Below, piece by piece: positions 6,357-12,305 of a stretch of DNA of 12,305 nt. Numbering within the stretch: the first letter of the stretch is position 1; every line of letters starts with the position of its first letter. The stretch is taken from contig JAVBQH010000061.1 of NCBI GenBank assembly GCA_031549175.1, positions 1 to 12,305 of the forward strand, read 5' to 3'. The position numbers and the translations under genes were made by a program. The notes under the pieces are model-generated. The model saw only the letters and a list, made by a program, of their open reading frames with translations, was not told the origin of the DNA and made no database searches. This stretch comes from WRIS01 sp031549175 (GTDB lineage: Bacteria > Actinomycetota > Coriobacteriia > Coriobacteriales > Eggerthellaceae).

Positions 6357-6391
6357 AACCGAGAAAAGGGGACTGTCCCCTTTTCTCGGTT
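6357..6391. repeat. Perfect inverted repeat, REP-like palindrome
   Basis: Two 17-bp arms mirror each other exactly around base 6374 (arm AACCGAGAAAAGGGGAC, then T, then its reverse complement). As RNA either strand would form a hairpin of about 16 bp with a 3-nt loop. Neither flank has a T-run, so it is not a typical terminator. The core GGGGAC/GTCCCC resembles dispersed REP-type palindromes known from several bacterial genomes. Only one copy lies in this window, so repeat status is inferred. Confidence 0.8.
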
Positions 6392-6396
6392 ACCCG

Positions 6397-6424
6397 ATTA
6401 TACCCGCAGGTCCGTATCGGACAG
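6397..6424 (-). promoter_or_regulatory. Candidate promoter for mtnA-dgt
   Basis: A perfect TATAAT (6402-6397) has CTGTCC (6424-6419) 16 bp upstream, matching the -35 consensus at three of six positions. Transcription would start near 6390, which places the perfect palindrome at the very 5' end of the transcript. Confidence 0.5.
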
Positions 6425-6486
6425 CGTGAAGCCCTGCGGCCATCCGGATTGGCTTGAAACGCCAAGGCGAATGACAGCAGGGCTTC
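6411..6486. other. Hairpin-rich ppdK-mtnA intergenic segment
   Basis: A perfect 10-bp inverted repeat (GAAGCCCTGC at 6428-6437, GCAGGGCTTC at 6477-6486) encloses a smaller hairpin TTGGC/GCCAA with a 7-nt loop. Just beside it GTCCG/CGGAC forms a hairpin with a 3-nt loop (6412-6424). No open frame of note covers it. It could be a small RNA, a read-through leader or a remnant of a mobile repeat; the strand is uncertain. Confidence 0.4.
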
Positions 6487-6500
6487 GAAGCATCAGCATA

Positions 6501-6524
6501 TCCGGCCGCCCGTAGGCGGCCGGA
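6501..6524 (-). terminator. Strong hairpin after ppdK, probable 3' end of the glyS-ppsR-ppdK transcript
   Basis: A 10-bp perfect stem (TCCGGCCGCC with its complement) is closed by a TACG loop, a stable UNCG-type tetraloop. It starts five bases after the ppdK stop codon. No T-run follows (ATATGCTG), so it may act as an inefficient terminator or as a barrier to 3' exonucleases. Confidence 0.55.
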
Positions 6525-6529
6525 GTCGA

Positions 6530-9244
6530 CTAGTTCTCGATTGCTGCCTGCGCGGCCGCGAGGCGGGCCAGCGGCACGCGGTAGGGGGAGCAGCTGACGT
6601 AGGTCAGGCCGATCTTGTAGAAGGTCTTGACCGAATCAGGGTCGCCGCCGTGCTCGCCGCAGACGCCGAGCGTGATGCCCGGATTGGTGGAGCGTCCCTT
6701 TAAGCAGCCCATCTCGACCAAGGCGGCAACACCTGGGTCGACGGTCTCAAAGGGGTTGTAAGGCAGGATGCGGCGTTCAAGGTAACGGGGGATGAACTTC
6801 CCTTCCACGTCGTCACGCGAGAAGCCGAATGTGGTCTGCGTGAGGTCGTTGGTGCCGAAGCTGAAGAAGTCCGCCTTGGTGGCGATCTCGTCGGCCGTGA
6901 CGGCGGCACGCGGCAGCTCGATCATGGTGCCGACGGGGATGTCGAGCTCGACGCCCTCTTCCTGGCAGACGCGGCTGATGACCTCTTCGCATTCCTCGCG
7001 CAGGACGGAGAGCTCGGGCAAGGTGGACACGAGGGGAATCATGACCTCGGGCATCGGATTCAGCCCCTCCTTCTTGAGCTCGGCAGCCGCCTTAGTGATG
7101 GCGCGTACCTGCATGGCAGGGAGCTCGGGGTACAGGATGGCCAGACGGCAGCCTCGAAGGCCGAGCATCGGGTTGGACTCGCTCATGGCATCGATCTGGT
7201 CGAGCAGTGCACGCTTCTTCGCCACCACGTCGGCCATGCCCCCTGCCGCCTCCATGCGGGCGATCTCGACATCGAGTTCGCGCGGGTTCTCGAGGAACTC
7301 ATGCAGCGGGGGGTCGAGCAGGCGCACAACGACCGGGAAGCCGTCCATGGCGCGGAACATGCCGAGGAAGTCGCCGGTCTGCGCATCGAGCAGGTCCTTC
7401 AACGCCTTTTCACGGGTCGCGGGGTCATCGTTTAAGATGAAGCTTTGGATGATCTGCTTACGGTCGCCCAAGAACATGTGCTCGGTACGGCAAAGGCCGA
7501 TGCCGGTGGCGCCGAATGAACGGCTGAGCTCGGCATCCTCAGGGTTGTCGGCATTGGCACGCACGCCCATGGTACGGAACACGTCCGCCCATTCAAGGAT
7601 GGTGTCAAGGTCGCCGGTAAGCTCGGGGAGCACAAGGTCGACCGCGCCGAGGACGACCGAGCCCGTCGGTCCGTCAAGGGAGATAATGTCGCCTTCGCGG
7701 ATGTCGACATCATTGCCGGCGTTCGTCGCCTCCTTCTTCTCGGCATCGATCTTCAAGGCCTCTGCGCCGCAGACGCAGGGGGTGCCCATGCCGCGCGCGA
7801 TGACGGCCGCATGGCTCGTCTTCCCGCCATGGCTTGTGAGGATGCCCTCCGCGGCGATCATGCCGGCCAGGTCATCGGGGTTGGTCTCCCAACGGATGAG
7901 CACGCACTTGCGGCCTGCCTCGGCGGCGGCCACTGCGTCGACGGCGGAAAAGACCGCCTCGCCGACGGCGGCGCCCGGGCTTGCGTTCAGGCCTTTCGTG
8001 ACCACATCGTAGTCGGCGTTCTTGTCGAACTGCGGATGGAGCAGCTGATCAAGCTGGTCGGGGTTGATCCGCATGACGGCCTCTTTCTTGTCGATGAGGC
8101 CTTCCTTCTCCATCTCGATGGCGATGTGGAGGGCGGCTGCAGCGGTTCGCTTGCCGGCGCGGGTCTGCAACATCCAAAGCTTGCCCTGCTCGATGGTGAA
8201 CTCGATATCGCACATGTCGCGGAAGTGGTTCTCAAGGATGACGAAGACCTCTTCGAGCTCGCGGCCGGCATCTTCGAGGCCGGCGACTTGCTTGAGCTCG
8301 GCTATAGGGCTCGTGTTGCGGATACCCGCCACGACGTCTTCGCCTTGGGCGTTCACCAGGTAGTCGCCGTAGAACTCCTTTTCGCCATTGGCGGGGTTGC
8401 GGGTGAAGGCGACTCCGGTGGCGCTGGTGTTGCCCTTGTTGCCGAACACCATGGACTGGACGTTGACGGCGGTGCCCAGATCGTCGGCGATCTTGTTCTG
8501 CTTGCGGTAGAGGGTGGCACGCGGGTTGTTCCAGCTGCCGAATACGGCCTCGATCGCAAGGCGAAGCTGCAGGCTGGGGTCTTGGGGGAATTGGACGACG
8601 CCGCCGACGACCAGGTCGGGGTAGTCGGCCGCTTCGACGTTCTCAGAGAATATCTTCTTGAATTCGGTGACGAGCTCTTGCAGGTCGTCCGAAGAAAGGT
8701 CGGTATCGCTTTTCACGCCGCGCACGTTCTTCATGGCGGTGATGGCGTTTTCGAAATGGTCCCCTTCGACGTCCATGACCACGTTGGAGAACATCTGGAT
8801 GAAACGTCGGTAGGAATCCCAGGCGAAGCGGGGGTTATCGGTTTGCCTGATCAGACCATTGATCGATTGGTCGTTGAGGCCGAGGTTCAAAACGGTGTCC
8901 ATCATGCCCGGCATGCTCATGGGGGCGCCGCTGCGCACCGATACGAGCAGCGGGTCCTCTGCGTCGCCGATCCTCTTCCCCATGCGGGACTCAAGATCCT
9001 CACGGTATTCCTGGATGGTGTCAAGCACCCCTTCCGGCCAGGTATTGCTGGCATTCGCATATTCCATGCAGGTCTGGCATGAGATAGTGAATCCCGGGGG
9101 CACCGGCAGCCCGATATTCGCCATTTCGGCGAGGTTTGCTCCTTTACCTCCCAGCACCGCCTTCATCCCGGCGTTGCCTTCGGTCACGTTGTTGCCGCTT
9201 GCATCCTTGCCGAATGCAAATACGCGCTTCACATCCTCGGTCAC
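6530..9244 (-). CDS. ppdK: Pyruvate, phosphate dikinase
   Basis: This 904-residue enzyme reversibly converts pyruvate, ATP and phosphate to PEP, AMP and diphosphate in the cytoplasm. Anaerobes use it in glycolysis or gluconeogenesis. The order is an N-terminal ATP-grasp region (LGGKGANLAEM, VSVRSGAPMSMPGMMDTVLN, TRNPANGEKEFYGDYL), the phosphohistidine domain, and a C-terminal PEP/pyruvate barrel. The swivelling domain shows LTSHGGKTSHAAVIARGMG, with the phospho-carrier His478 and Thr476, equivalent to the threonine modified by the regulatory protein. The barrel shows GLCRTEHMF, GTNDLTQTTFGFSRDD and VCGEHGGDP with the catalytic Cys862. The GTG start at 9244 has AAAGGAG six bases upstream. It follows ppsR by 27 nt. 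It is distinct from PEP synthase by length and by the PPDK-specific N-terminal region. Confidence 0.98.
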   Translation of the reverse strand: MTEDVKRVFAFGKDASGNNVTEGNAGMKAVLGGKGANLAEMANIGLPVPPGFTISCQTCMEYANASNTWPEGVLDTIQEYREDLESRMGKRIGDAEDPLLVSVRSGAPMSMPGMMDTVLNLGLNDQSINGLIRQTDNPRFAWDSYRRFIQMFSNVVMDVEGDHFENAITAMKNVRGVKSDTDLSSDDLQELVTEFKKIFSENVEAADYPDLVVGGVVQFPQDPSLQLRLAIEAVFGSWNNPRATLYRKQNKIADDLGTAVNVQSMVFGNKGNTSATGVAFTRNPANGEKEFYGDYLVNAQGEDVVAGIRNTSPIAELKQVAGLEDAGRELEEVFVILENHFRDMCDIEFTIEQGKLWMLQTRAGKRTAAAALHIAIEMEKEGLIDKKEAVMRINPDQLDQLLHPQFDKNADYDVVTKGLNASPGAAVGEAVFSAVDAVAAAEAGRKCVLIRWETNPDDLAGMIAAEGILTSHGGKTSHAAVIARGMGTPCVCGAEALKIDAEKKEATNAGNDVDIREGDIISLDGPTGSVVLGAVDLVLPELTGDLDTILEWADVFRTMGVRANADNPEDAELSRSFGATGIGLCRTEHMFLGDRKQIIQSFILNDDPATREKALKDLLDAQTGDFLGMFRAMDGFPVVVRLLDPPLHEFLENPRELDVEIARMEAAGGMADVVAKKRALLDQIDAMSESNPMLGLRGCRLAILYPELPAMQVRAITKAAAELKKEGLNPMPEVMIPLVSTLPELSVLREECEEVISRVCQEEGVELDIPVGTMIELPRAAVTADEIATKADFFSFGTNDLTQTTFGFSRDDVEGKFIPRYLERRILPYNPFETVDPGVAALVEMGCLKGRSTNPGITLGVCGEHGGDPDSVKTFYKIGLTYVSCSPYRVPLARLAAAQAAIEN

Positions 9245-9271
9245 CTTTTTCTCCTTTGAAATGCGGATTAC

Positions 9272-10165
9272 CTAAAACTTGCTTGCTTCCGCCTCGCCCG
9301 ATTCACTCCGATCGGGGTAAGCCAGTTCATAATAGCGTAAAATCTCCTGCGCTGTTTCCTCAACGGCCCGATTCTCGGTGTGAATGACAATACTGCCGAG
9401 TTTCCGCATCAGGGCGCGTGCCTTCTCCAGGTCCTGGTACACGTATTCGGGTTTGGCGTACTCGGATGCGACTGCGGCCGCATTGCCTAGGCGGCGTTTT
9501 CTGATTCCGACCAAGACCTCGGGCTTCGTCATCAAGCCGAAGATCCTTTTCGGGTCGACGTCGAAAAGCTCTATGGGCGGGTCGGTATTCGGGTCGAGCG
9601 GGATGTTCGCAACCTTGAAACCCTCTTGGGCTAGGTAGATGGAAAGCGGCGTCTTCGAGGTCCTCGACACACCGATGATGACGATATCCGCCTTGGTGAG
9701 GTCGTAGGGAGCCCTCCCGTCGTCGTGGTCGATCGCGAACTCCAAGGCGGCGATGCGCTTGAAGTAGTGCCGGTCGGCGACATGCAGTCCGCCAGGCTTC
9801 GTGGAAGGCGTGCTCCCGCTGAATTCGGCAATGGCCGCGATCGCGTCCCCGATAAGGTCGACGGCGATGATGTGGGGGTGCTTCACCACGTAATCCTTGA
9901 GCGCCGCGGCTATCTCGGTGTTGACGAGGGTGTAGAAGACGAGCATCCGGCCGTCCCCGTACTCCTCCTTGTGGAGGGCGGTGTGCTTATCCAGGAACGT
10001 TTCGACGTCATTGAAGCTGTTCACCTTGGGCAATATCTCAAGACGCGGGTTCGGTACGCCGAACTGGCTTGATGCGGCGCGTGCCACTGCCTGGCCCGTC
10101 AGCCCCACCGAATCGCTGATGACATGGATGGTGGGTAGTATGCTTTTCTGCCCCATGACGTTCAT
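9272..10165 (-). CDS. ppsR: PPDK regulatory protein: bifunctional ADP-dependent kinase / Pi-dependent phosphorylase
   Basis: This 297-residue protein belongs to the DUF299/PPRP family, which inactivates PPDK by ADP-dependent phosphorylation of an active-site threonine and reactivates it by phosphate-dependent phosphorolysis. Family features are HVISDSVGLTGQ near the N-terminus, HYFKRIAALEFAIDHDDG (133-150), and the nucleotide loop GVSRTSKT at 165-172, followed by PLSIYLAQEGFKVAN. The end of the protein is acidic. ATG 10165 is chosen because the frame further upstream lies inside glyS and is unlike the family. AAGGGGG, overlapping the glyS stop, lies five bases before it. The next gene is its likely target ppdK, which carries the modifiable Thr476. 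That makes a PEP synthase target, the role of the sister clade, less likely. Confidence 0.95.
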   Translation of the reverse strand: MNVMGQKSILPTIHVISDSVGLTGQAVARAASSQFGVPNPRLEILPKVNSFNDVETFLDKHTALHKEEYGDGRMLVFYTLVNTEIAAALKDYVVKHPHIIAVDLIGDAIAAIAEFSGSTPSTKPGGLHVADRHYFKRIAALEFAIDHDDGRAPYDLTKADIVIIGVSRTSKTPLSIYLAQEGFKVANIPLDPNTDPPIELFDVDPKRIFGLMTKPEVLVGIRKRRLGNAAAVASEYAKPEYVYQDLEKARALMRKLGSIVIHTENRAVEETAQEILRYYELAYPDRSESGEAEASKF

Positions 10166-10175
10166 CCGCGCCCCC

Positions 10176-12260
10176 TTACTTCGTGGTCTTTGCCATCTTC
10201 CCGAAGTCCGCCACATGGGCAAACGTCGCGACGAAACGGTTGAGGAGACGCAGGCGGTTGTTCTTGAGTGCCTCATCCCTGTCCATGATGAGGACCTCCT
10301 CGAAGAACAGGTCGATGGGCGAACGCAGCGCTGCGAGCGCATCGAGCGCCATGCCGTAGTCGTTATCCGCAAGCGCGGCTGCCACCCGGGCATCAACCGA
10401 CCCGATGGCGTCGTAGAGCGCCTTCTCGGCGTCTCCCATCAAGGCGGCGTCGACGTCTGCGCCAAGAGGACCCTCGCGGAGGTTGTTCGCGCGTGCATAG
10501 GCGGTTGCCAGGTCGTTCATGGTATCGGCGCGGTCTTTACGCGCATCTTCAAGCGCAGATACGCGGGCGACGATCTCGGAGGGCTCCTTCAGGTCGACGG
10601 CCAAGACGGCGTCGACGGTATCGGCGGAGTACCCCTCGTCGCGCAGCATCACCTTGGTGCGCGTGACGAAGAAGCCGATGACCTCTTTCCCGACTTCCGC
10701 CTGGTCGAAATCGATCCCGAGATAGGTGTCGAGTGAGGCCTCGACCGCACCCTCAAGCGAGATCGGCAGGTTGTCCAAGAGCATGTTGATGATGCCGATC
10801 GCACCGCGGCGCAGCGCAAACGGGTCCGAGGAGCCGGTAGGCCCTTGCCCCACTGCGAAGAGGCCGCATATGGTGTCGAGCTTGTCGGCTGCCGCCACCA
10901 CGCGCCCGACGAGGCTCGCCGGCGCGGCGTCTCCGGCGAAGCGGGGCCGGTAATGGTCGGCTATCGCCTGTGCGACCCGGTCGTTCTCGCCCGAGGCCTT
11001 CGCATAATAGCAGCCCATGATGCCTTGGACCGAGGTGAACTCGACGACGGCATTGCTTACCAGGTCGGCCTTGCACAGCCTTGCGGCACGGGCGACGTCT
11101 TGCATCTCGTCGTCCGCGAGCCCCGCGTCGTTTGCGAGGCAGGCCGCGAGGGCCACCACGCGGTCGGTCTTGTCCTTCATGGTGCCCAAGCTTTCTTGGA
11201 ATACCACCTTGTCGAGGTCGTCTACATAGTACTCGAGGGGGTGTTTCAGATCCTCCTCGTAGAAGAACTTCGCGTCCGAGAGCCGGGGGCGCACCACCCG
11301 CTCGTTGCCGTCGACGATGGTCTCGCTATAGGCGGGGTCGCCGTTCGATACGATGATGAAGCGGTTCGTCAGCCTGCCCTCATGGTCGTACAACGGGAAA
11401 TACCGCTGGTGCATGAGCATCGCATCAACGATGATCTCTTCGGGAACCTCGAGGAACGCCTCCTCGAAGGTGCCTACGAGCGGCGTGGGGTATTCGGTCA
11501 GGTTGATGACCTCGGTGAGCGTCTTGGGCGGAAGCTCGGCGCGATACCCCGTCTCCCGCTCGATCGCCTCAATCCCGTTCAGGATCACGGCCTCGCGGAG
11601 CTCTTCGCTCGGCACGACGTAATTCGACTCCAAGACCCCGATAAGCTCGTCGGCCTTCGCCACGGCATGCGGCCCGGGAGATAGGAAGCGGTGCCCGCAG
11701 GTGGTATTGCCTGCCGCGAGGCCCGCAAAGGCCACCGGGATCACCTCTTCGCCAAGAAGCGCGAGCAGCCAGCGTACCGGGCGCGAGAACAACGCGGTCT
11801 CGGTCCCCCACTTGCATGATTTAGGCCAGGAGATGCCTTCTATGATGGTGCCGAGCACCTGAGGCAAGAGGCCGGGCGTCGGTTGCGCAGCAATGTTTTG
11901 GACTGCGAAGACATACTCCGTCCCATCAACCTCACGGCGTTCGAGCTGGTCTGGATCGAGGCCCTTGCCACGGGCGAAGCCTGCCGCGGCCTTGGTCGGG
12001 GCGCCCTGCTCGTCAAAGGCTATTGCCGCAGACGGCCCCCTGTGCTCCTCCACAAGCGCCTCTGTCTGCAATGCAACGGCTTCGACCAAGGCGATAAGGC
12101 GGCGTGGGGTTGAGAACACCTGCACTTCGCCGTGGGGGATCCGCATCGAGTCAAGAGCATCGGCGGTGAGGCCGGCCAGCTGCTTGGTTGCATGCGCCAG
12201 GTCGAAGGCAGGAAGCTCTTCGGTTCCTATCTCGAAGGCGAGGGTCTTGGTGTCGGCCAT
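10176..12260 (-). CDS. glyS: Glycyl-tRNA synthetase beta subunit
   Basis: This 694-residue protein has the normal length (about 690) for the beta subunit of the bacterial alpha2-beta2 glycyl-tRNA synthetase, which provides tRNA binding. Typical blocks are FEIGTEELPAFDL at the start, FSRPVRWLLALLG (158-170), NGDPAYSETIVDGNERVVRP with LSDAKFFYEEDL (306-338), the HD-like segment CKADLVSNAVVEFTSVQGIMG (396-416), GPTGSSDPFALRRGAIGI (473-490), and the C-terminal anticodon-binding helix block FFEEVLIMDRDEALKNNR (652-669). ATG 12260 has AAGGGGG seven bases upstream. The start overlaps the stop of a probable glyQ by one base (TAATG), so the two subunits are translationally coupled. ppsR begins only 10 nt after its stop. 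Confidence 0.98.
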   Translation of the reverse strand: MADTKTLAFEIGTEELPAFDLAHATKQLAGLTADALDSMRIPHGEVQVFSTPRRLIALVEAVALQTEALVEEHRGPSAAIAFDEQGAPTKAAAGFARGKGLDPDQLERREVDGTEYVFAVQNIAAQPTPGLLPQVLGTIIEGISWPKSCKWGTETALFSRPVRWLLALLGEEVIPVAFAGLAAGNTTCGHRFLSPGPHAVAKADELIGVLESNYVVPSEELREAVILNGIEAIERETGYRAELPPKTLTEVINLTEYPTPLVGTFEEAFLEVPEEIIVDAMLMHQRYFPLYDHEGRLTNRFIIVSNGDPAYSETIVDGNERVVRPRLSDAKFFYEEDLKHPLEYYVDDLDKVVFQESLGTMKDKTDRVVALAACLANDAGLADDEMQDVARAARLCKADLVSNAVVEFTSVQGIMGCYYAKASGENDRVAQAIADHYRPRFAGDAAPASLVGRVVAAADKLDTICGLFAVGQGPTGSSDPFALRRGAIGIINMLLDNLPISLEGAVEASLDTYLGIDFDQAEVGKEVIGFFVTRTKVMLRDEGYSADTVDAVLAVDLKEPSEIVARVSALEDARKDRADTMNDLATAYARANNLREGPLGADVDAALMGDAEKALYDAIGSVDARVAAALADNDYGMALDALAALRSPIDLFFEEVLIMDRDEALKNNRLRLLNRFVATFAHVADFGKMAKTTK

Positions 12261-12305
12261 TATGAGACCCCCTTCCCTGCGCGGTCTTCCTCTGGGGCAG
12301 GCGAC
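12260..12305 (-). CDS. glyQ: Probable C-terminal end of glycyl-tRNA synthetase alpha subunit (partial)
   Basis: Only 14 codons are visible, reading SPAPEEDRAGKGVS and ending in a TAA whose last base is the A of the glyS start. The call rests on position: glyQ almost always precedes glyS, and a coupled stop-start is expected. The residues themselves are too few and too variable to identify the family. Confidence 0.5.
   Translation of the reverse strand, partial: SPAPEEDRAGKGVS

Noticed and set aside
6792..9082. Long open frames of 406 and 423 codons on the plus strand opposite ppdK
   Set aside because: They mirror the codon bias of a GC-rich gene, have low-complexity or unlikely protein content, and lie wholly inside a well-conserved gene.
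10166..10396. N-terminal extension of ppsR into glyS
   Set aside because: The extra residues are an arginine/serine-rich out-of-frame shadow of glyS. The family start fits ATG 10165 with a Shine-Dalgarno.
12261..12305. T-box or other leader regulating glyS
   Set aside because: The bases before glyS fit the end of glyQ. Any T-box would lie upstream of glyQ, outside the window.

Overview
This is a GC-rich window (roughly 60 % GC by eye) made entirely of core bacterial genes, all on the minus strand. Protein sequences and gene order (glyQ-glyS with a PPDK regulatory protein and PPDK; rplS-rnhB-yraN-comM) point to an anaerobic Gram-positive. My best guess is Actinomycetota, class Coriobacteriia (Eggerthella/Slackia-like). 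This is a judgement from sequence style, not from a search. There is no CRISPR array, prophage, insertion sequence, tRNA or rRNA.

Read in the direction of transcription (high to low coordinates), the window falls into five blocks. (1) The last codons of a probable glyQ, then glyS (GlyRS beta), ppsR (bifunctional PPDK kinase/phosphorylase) and ppdK (pyruvate phosphate dikinase). These are tightly packed, and a 10-bp hairpin follows ppdK. (2) A 223-nt gap rich in inverted repeats, then mtnA (methylthioribose-1-phosphate isomerase) and dgt (dGTPase-like HD hydrolase), 54 nt apart. (3) azlC and azlD, a branched-chain amino acid exporter pair overlapping by ATGA, with their own TATAAT box. (4) rplS (ribosomal protein L19) with its own promoter and a clear intrinsic terminator. 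(5) rnhB (RNase HII), a 271-nt structured gap, yraN (UPF0102 nuclease-like, with an unusual basic tail), and comM (YifB-type AAA+ protein), which runs off the left edge of the window.

Together the genes cover translation (GlyRS, L19), reversible pyruvate/PEP interconversion with its dedicated regulator, thio-sugar salvage, dNTP control, amino acid export, and RNA/DNA maintenance with DNA uptake and recombination. Block 5 resembles the conserved rplS-rnhB-yraN-comM-dprA neighbourhood of Gram-positives. Blocks 1 and 2 resemble the glyQS-ppsR-dgt part of the glyQS-ppsR-dgt-dnaG-rpoD neighbourhood, here cut after dgt.

No gap without a gene exceeds 300 nt. I found no convincing new multi-gene system. 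The least explained material is non-coding: the rnhB-yraN gap (1347-1617) and the ppdK-mtnA gap (6307-6529). The latter holds a perfect 17-bp inverted repeat that begins just where the predicted mtnA transcript would start.
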